The position numbers and the translations under genes were made by a program. A stretch of DNA of 64,000 bases, from assembly GCA_910583545.1 (NCBI GenBank), contig CAJTXM010000003.1, forward strand, positions 62,001 through 126,000, written 5' to 3'. This DNA comes from an uncultured Christensenella sp. (GTDB taxonomy: Bacteria; Bacillota; Clostridia; Christensenellales; Borkfalkiaceae). The notes beneath the pieces are model-generated. The model made no database searches. It saw only the letters and a program-made list of their open reading frames with translations, and had not been told where the DNA came from. Each line of letters begins with the position of its first letter. The first letter of the stretch is position 1. This document shows positions 61,009 through 64,000 of this stretch, in pieces.

Positions 61009-61980
61009 ATGTGTACTGCAATAACTTATAAGACCGGAGACTTTTACTTCGGGCGCACGCTCGATAACGATTTTTCCTACGGCGAGGAAATAGTTATAAC
61101 TCCCCGCAATTATCTGAATTTCCGCTTTCGGAAAGGTTTTCACAACCGCTTTGCAATCATCGGCACGGCATTTGTAAACGACGGTTATCCGCTGTATTAC
61201 GACGCCGTAAACGAGAAGGGGCTTTGTATGGCGGGACTGAATTTCGTCGGCAACGCGCATTACAGCGCCCCGTCGCAGGGCAAAAAAAATATTGCGCAGT
61301 ACGAGTTTATTTCGTATATTCTCGGCAGTTTTTCCTGTGTGAAAGAAGCGGTAAAGGAAATAAAGAAAATAAATCTGACCGACGAAAGTTACAGCAAAAG
61401 TTTACCTCCCGCCGAACTGCACTGGATTATTGCAGACAGAAACGGTGCGGTAACCGTCGAGTTCGTAAAGGACGGACTCAGAATTTATAAAAACAATGCA
61501 GGCGTTCTCACGAACAATCCGCCTTTTGACGGACAGGTTTTCAATCTGAACAATTATATGCGCCTGTCGGCTTCGGAAATAAAAAATACGTTTTCCAAAA
61601 ACCTGCGTCTGAAAAATTACAGCCGCGGTATGGGCGCTTTGGGGCTGCCGGGCGATCTGTCCTCGCAGTCGCGCTTTGTGAGAGCGGCTTTTTTCAGGCT
61701 GAACAGCGTTTCTGAAGACGGAGAACAGGCGAGCGTAAATCAGTTTTTCCATATTCTCGGTACGGTGGCTCAACCTCGCGGCGCGTGCAGGGTGGGAAAG
61801 GACGGCTATGAAATTACCGTTTATTCCTCTTGCTGTAACGCGGATAAGGGTATTTATTATTACACGAGCTATGAAAATCACCGCATTTCGGCGGTAGATA
61901 TGCACAAATTCGGGCTCGACGGAAAAACGCTCTTCCGCACCCCGTTAAAGAGCGCGGAAGATATTTTGTTTAAAAACTGA
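61009..61980 (+). CDS. bsh: Bile salt hydrolase / choloylglycine hydrolase family
   Basis: An Ntn hydrolase that cleaves amide bonds of conjugated bile salts or penicillin V. The 323-residue protein has the catalytic C2 after Met removal, R16 and D19 (FGRTLDND), N78 in AGLNF, a second Asn in LTNNPPF and the Arg in SSQSRFVRAAF. The GLPGDLSSQSRFVRA segment is closer to bile salt hydrolases than to penicillin acylases. Gut habitat is consistent with this. A weak SD (AAGGG) precedes the ATG. Confidence 0.88.
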   Translation: MCTAITYKTGDFYFGRTLDNDFSYGEEIVITPRNYLNFRFRKGFHNRFAIIGTAFVNDGYPLYYDAVNEKGLCMAGLNFVGNAHYSAPSQGKKNIAQYEFISYILGSFSCVKEAVKEIKKINLTDESYSKSLPPAELHWIIADRNGAVTVEFVKDGLRIYKNNAGVLTNNPPFDGQVFNLNNYMRLSASEIKNTFSKNLRLKNYSRGMGALGLPGDLSSQSRFVRAAFFRLNSVSEDGEQASVNQFFHILGTVAQPRGACRVGKDGYEITVYSSCCNADKGIYYYTSYENHRISAVDMHKFGLDGKTLFRTPLKSAEDILFKN

Positions 61981-62051
61981 GTGATATTTTTAAAAATCGT
62001 ACAGAAGTCCTGCTAATATTTCGGTTAAGCTTTTTAAGCGCTTCTATTGAG

Positions 62052-62080
62052 TTGACATATGTGTTGAGGCGTGATATTAT
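62052..62080 (+). promoter_or_regulatory. Queuosine operon promoter
   Basis: TTGACA (62052-62057), 17-bp spacer, TATTAT (62075-62080). Confidence 0.85.
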
Positions 62081-62087
62081 ATAGTCA

Positions 62088-62211
62088 ATAAAACGGACAG
62101 TTCGTTTGCGCCATCCTGTCTTTAAACAAAACCAGGGCATCTGAATGGGAATAGTCTTTTTGGGTGCAGTCGTTTTGTTGCGGCTGTACTTTTTTGCGCA
62201 AAGGGAGAGAT
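62088..62211 (+). promoter_or_regulatory. queD leader with intrinsic terminator (possible riboswitch)
   Basis: The leader of about 124 nt contains GACAG/CTGTC (62096-62120) with a long loop, a possible pseudoknot GCC/CTG with CAGGGC (62131-62140 region), then a terminator: GTGCAGTCG (62164 start) pairs with CGGCTGTAC (62181-62189, two G-U pairs), then six T (62190-62195). Attenuation before the queD SD is expected for a ligand-controlled switch such as preQ1, but the aptamer does not match the preQ1-I or -II consensus by eye. Confidence 0.55.
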
Positions 62212-62631
62212 ATGTATTATTTAAAAACTTCGGCTTGTTTTGACAGCGCGCACTTTCTACACGGATACAACGGCAAGTGTGCAAATATCCACGGTCATCA
62301 CTGGATTGTGGAAGTAAAGATAAGCAGCGGCAGATTGCGTGAAAACGGCGAAAAGCGCGGTATGCTTCTGGATTTCGGTGATTTTAAGAGGGCGGTAAAA
62401 GAGCTTGCGGAAAGATTTGACCATACCCTTATTTACGAAAAAAGCACCCTTAAACCTGCAACTGTTACCGCGCTGAAAGAAGAAGGATTTGCATTGGTTG
62501 AAACAGATTTCAGACCCACTGCCGAAAACTTTGCCTTCTGCATATATAACGACCTTTGCAAAAAAGGTATGCCCGTTTTCAGCGTAAAAGTGTACGAAAC
62601 GCCCGAAAACTGCGCGGTGTACGGTGAGTGA
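62212..62631 (+). CDS. queD: 6-carboxytetrahydropterin synthase QueD
   Basis: Converts dihydroneopterin triphosphate to 6-carboxytetrahydropterin, the second step toward queuosine. The 139-residue product has the zinc-ligand histidines in FDSAHFLHG and CANIHGHHWIVEV and the catalytic Cys in between, plus a C-terminal VYETPENCAVY motif. Start ATG 62212 follows AAGGGAGAG. First gene of queD-queE-folE-queC; the stop lies 1 nt before queE. Confidence 0.94.
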   Translation: MYYLKTSACFDSAHFLHGYNGKCANIHGHHWIVEVKISSGRLRENGEKRGMLLDFGDFKRAVKELAERFDHTLIYEKSTLKPATVTALKEEGFALVETDFRPTAENFAFCIYNDLCKKGMPVFSVKVYETPENCAVYGE

Positions 62632-62632
62632 T

Positions 62633-63298
62633 ATGTCCTGTTTTAAAGTTGCCGAAAAGTTTGTAAGCATAAACGGCGAAGGGCAGCGCGCCGGCGAGCT
62701 TGCCGTGTTTCTGCGGTTTTGCGGCTGCAACCTCAATTGCGGTTACTGTGACACGCGCTGGGCAAATACTGCCGACGTACAATATAAGCTTGCTTCTGCG
62801 GAAGAGCTTGTTGCATACGTGAAATCTACCGGTGTAAAAAATGTTACCTTGACGGGCGGCGAACCGCTTTTGCAGGCGGATATTGCTTATCTTATAGAAC
62901 TTCTGGGCGCGTCAGGCGCAGATGTCGAAATAGAAACCAACGGAAGCGTGCCGCTGAAAAATATCGTTTCTCTTGCACCGCGTCCTGCCGTTACCGCCGA
63001 TTATAAACTTCCTTCAAGCGGAATGGAAAAATATATGCTGACCGAAAACTTTTCTTACCTTACGTTACGGGACGCGGTCAAATTCGTGGTCGGGGATAAA
63101 TGCGATTTGGCGCGTGCGGAAGAGATTATAAAAGGGTACGGACTTATAGACAGGTGCCGCATTTATTTCAGCCCCGTGTTCGGAAAAATCAAACCCGAAG
63201 AAATAGCGGAGTTTATGAAAGAGCGTAAGCTTAACGGAGTACGCCTGCAATTGCAGTTGCATAAAATTATCTGGGAACCCGATATGCGCGGGGTATAG
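62633..63298 (+). CDS. queE: 7-carboxy-7-deazaguanine synthase QueE
   Basis: A radical SAM enzyme making the deazaguanine ring of queuosine precursors. The 221-residue product has the cluster motif CGCNLNCGYCDTRW (Cys spacing of the QueE variant: C-x3-C-x2-C), VTLTGGEPLLQ and IETNGSVPL. Third step of the queuosine pathway; lies between queD and folE. GTG 62624 is a possible alternative start. Confidence 0.94.
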   Translation: MSCFKVAEKFVSINGEGQRAGELAVFLRFCGCNLNCGYCDTRWANTADVQYKLASAEELVAYVKSTGVKNVTLTGGEPLLQADIAYLIELLGASGADVEIETNGSVPLKNIVSLAPRPAVTADYKLPSSGMEKYMLTENFSYLTLRDAVKFVVGDKCDLARAEEIIKGYGLIDRCRIYFSPVFGKIKPEEIAEFMKERKLNGVRLQLQLHKIIWEPDMRGV

Positions 63299-63306
63299 GA
63301 GAAAGT

Positions 63307-63879
63307 ATGAATATTAAAGAAATAGAAAAACATATCCGCGGATTGTTGGTTGCCATAGGCGAAGATCCCGACAGGGAAGGTCTGCGCGAAACGCCCGCCC
63401 GTGTGGCGCGAATGTATGAAGAAGCGTTTGAAGGTATAAAATACACAAACCGCGAAATTGCGGAAATGTTCGGAAAAACGTTTGAAGTTCCGTCCGACCC
63501 GAATTCAGGCGGCGCGGTAGTCATAAAGGATATAAGCGTGTTCAGCTATTGCGAACACCATATGGCGCTTATGTACGATATGAAAGTCGACGTGGCGTAT
63601 GTTCCGCGCGGAAGAGTTCTGGGATTGAGTAAAATTGCGCGCATCTGCGATATGGCGGCAAAGCGGCTGCAATTGCAGGAGCGTCTGGGGCGTGACATTG
63701 CCGAGATAATCTCGCTTGCGGCTTTGTCGCCTGACGTCGGCGTCAGGATAGAAGGTTGCCACAGCTGTATGACTTCGCGCGGGATAAAAAACGTATCGTC
63801 GAAAACGGTTACAAAAACTTATTTCGGTGCGTTTAAAGACGACGTTTCACTGCAAAATCTTTTGGGGGACAGGGTATGA
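63307..63879 (+). CDS. folE: GTP cyclohydrolase I
   Basis: Opens GTP to dihydroneopterin triphosphate, the first step of folate and queuosine precursors. The 190-residue protein has the zinc Cys/His set in FSYCEHHMALMYD, KIARICDMAAKRLQLQERL and HSCMTSRGI. AGGAG precedes the ATG. Co-location with queD/queE/queC assigns it to queuosine synthesis; overlap with queC is ATGA. Confidence 0.95.
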   Translation: MNIKEIEKHIRGLLVAIGEDPDREGLRETPARVARMYEEAFEGIKYTNREIAEMFGKTFEVPSDPNSGGAVVIKDISVFSYCEHHMALMYDMKVDVAYVPRGRVLGLSKIARICDMAAKRLQLQERLGRDIAEIISLAALSPDVGVRIEGCHSCMTSRGIKNVSSKTVTKTYFGAFKDDVSLQNLLGDRV

Positions 63880-64000
63880 AAGCACTTGTTTTATTAAGCG
63901 GCGGCGTGGACAGCGCAACCTGCCTCGGACTGGCGGTTCAGAAATACGGCGCGGAGGAAGTTTCCGCCCTGTCCGTTTACTACGGTCAGACCCACAGTAA
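63876..64000 (+). CDS. queC: 7-cyano-7-deazaguanine synthase QueC, 5' part
   Basis: Truncated by the window end. The visible 41 residues, MKALVLLSGGVDSATCLGLA then SVYYGQTHS, contain the ATP-binding SGGVDS PP-loop and the YGQTH motif of QueC, which makes preQ0. The start overlaps the folE stop. Confidence 0.92.
   Translation, partial: MKALVLLSGGVDSATCLGLAVQKYGAEEVSALSVYYGQTHS

Noticed and set aside
1..64000. CRISPR arrays
   Set aside because: No regularly spaced direct repeats with unique spacers were found.
1..64000. tRNA or rRNA genes
   Set aside because: No GTTCGA-type T-loop or conserved rRNA segments were seen in the intergenic regions, though a tRNA search tool was not run.

Overview
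The window looks like chromosome of an uncultured, gut-dwelling, low-to-moderate GC Clostridia-type Firmicute. Evidence: SD-led genes with Firmicute-style TTGACA/TATAAT promoters, L10-leader control of rplJ-rplL, an rpsF-ssb-rpsR operon, AddAB, many small lipoproteins, an RsfA/Myb-like regulator, K+-type membrane pyrophosphatase, a bile-salt-hydrolase-type enzyme and a large starch-use locus. The genus cannot be named from sequence alone.

Layout. 1-4700 is the right end of a prophage-like element: the 3' part of a diversity-generating-retroelement (DGR)-type reverse transcriptase, a tail-associated protein, an XkdX protein, coiled-coil and membrane proteins, then a ribbon-helix-helix (RHH) repressor with a palindromic operator inside its promoter and an IS481-like DDE recombinase. 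4981-8563 holds glf, a GH30 lipoprotein and yitT. 9032-12807 is grpE-dnaK-dnaJ without hrcA or a visible CIRCE. 12865-20700 holds a lipoprotein, the L10/L12 operon, a cyclophilin-like lipoprotein, unknown genes and hppA. 20837-31569 holds a Cys-rich lipoprotein, addB-addA, a membrane protein, a PAS-PP2C phosphatase and a DagK-type kinase. 32391-42706 holds cca, rpsF-ssb-rpsR, a TrkA-like/RyR-like membrane protein, a YggS protein, a two-component system, a GT4-PlsY lipid pair, a MIF-like protein and a GNAT. 42822-57455 is a starch/maltodextrin regulon: pulA, a starch-binding lipoprotein, a LacI-type repressor, malQ, malEFG, an amylase and an extended MsmX-like ATPase. 57530-60631 is a two-gene ankyrin operon. 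61009-64000 holds the bile-salt-hydrolase-type gene and queD-queE-folE-queC behind an attenuated leader.

How the genes work together. Surface pullulanase, amylase and a starch-binding lipoprotein would release maltodextrins for MalEFG import and MalQ processing. The pulA and malQ promoters share the same pair of TTTCGAAA-type boxes, 23 bp apart around the -10, matching the LacI-type repressor encoded between them. The two-component operon and the GT4-PlsY operon share an identically spaced TTAAyAA direct repeat, so this response regulator may control membrane glycolipid synthesis.

Most unusual signals: (1) three promoterless, start-proximal-conserved domain cassettes in two divergent intergenic regions, two in tandem, with mosaic identity that suggests gene conversion; (2) intergenic structured elements whose hairpin arms differ in sequence but still pair; (3) a membrane TrkA-like/RyR-like protein; (4) an ABC ATPase with a roughly 270-residue C-terminal extension; (5) several genes whose -10 box lies 5-7 nt before the ATG, predicting leaderless mRNAs.
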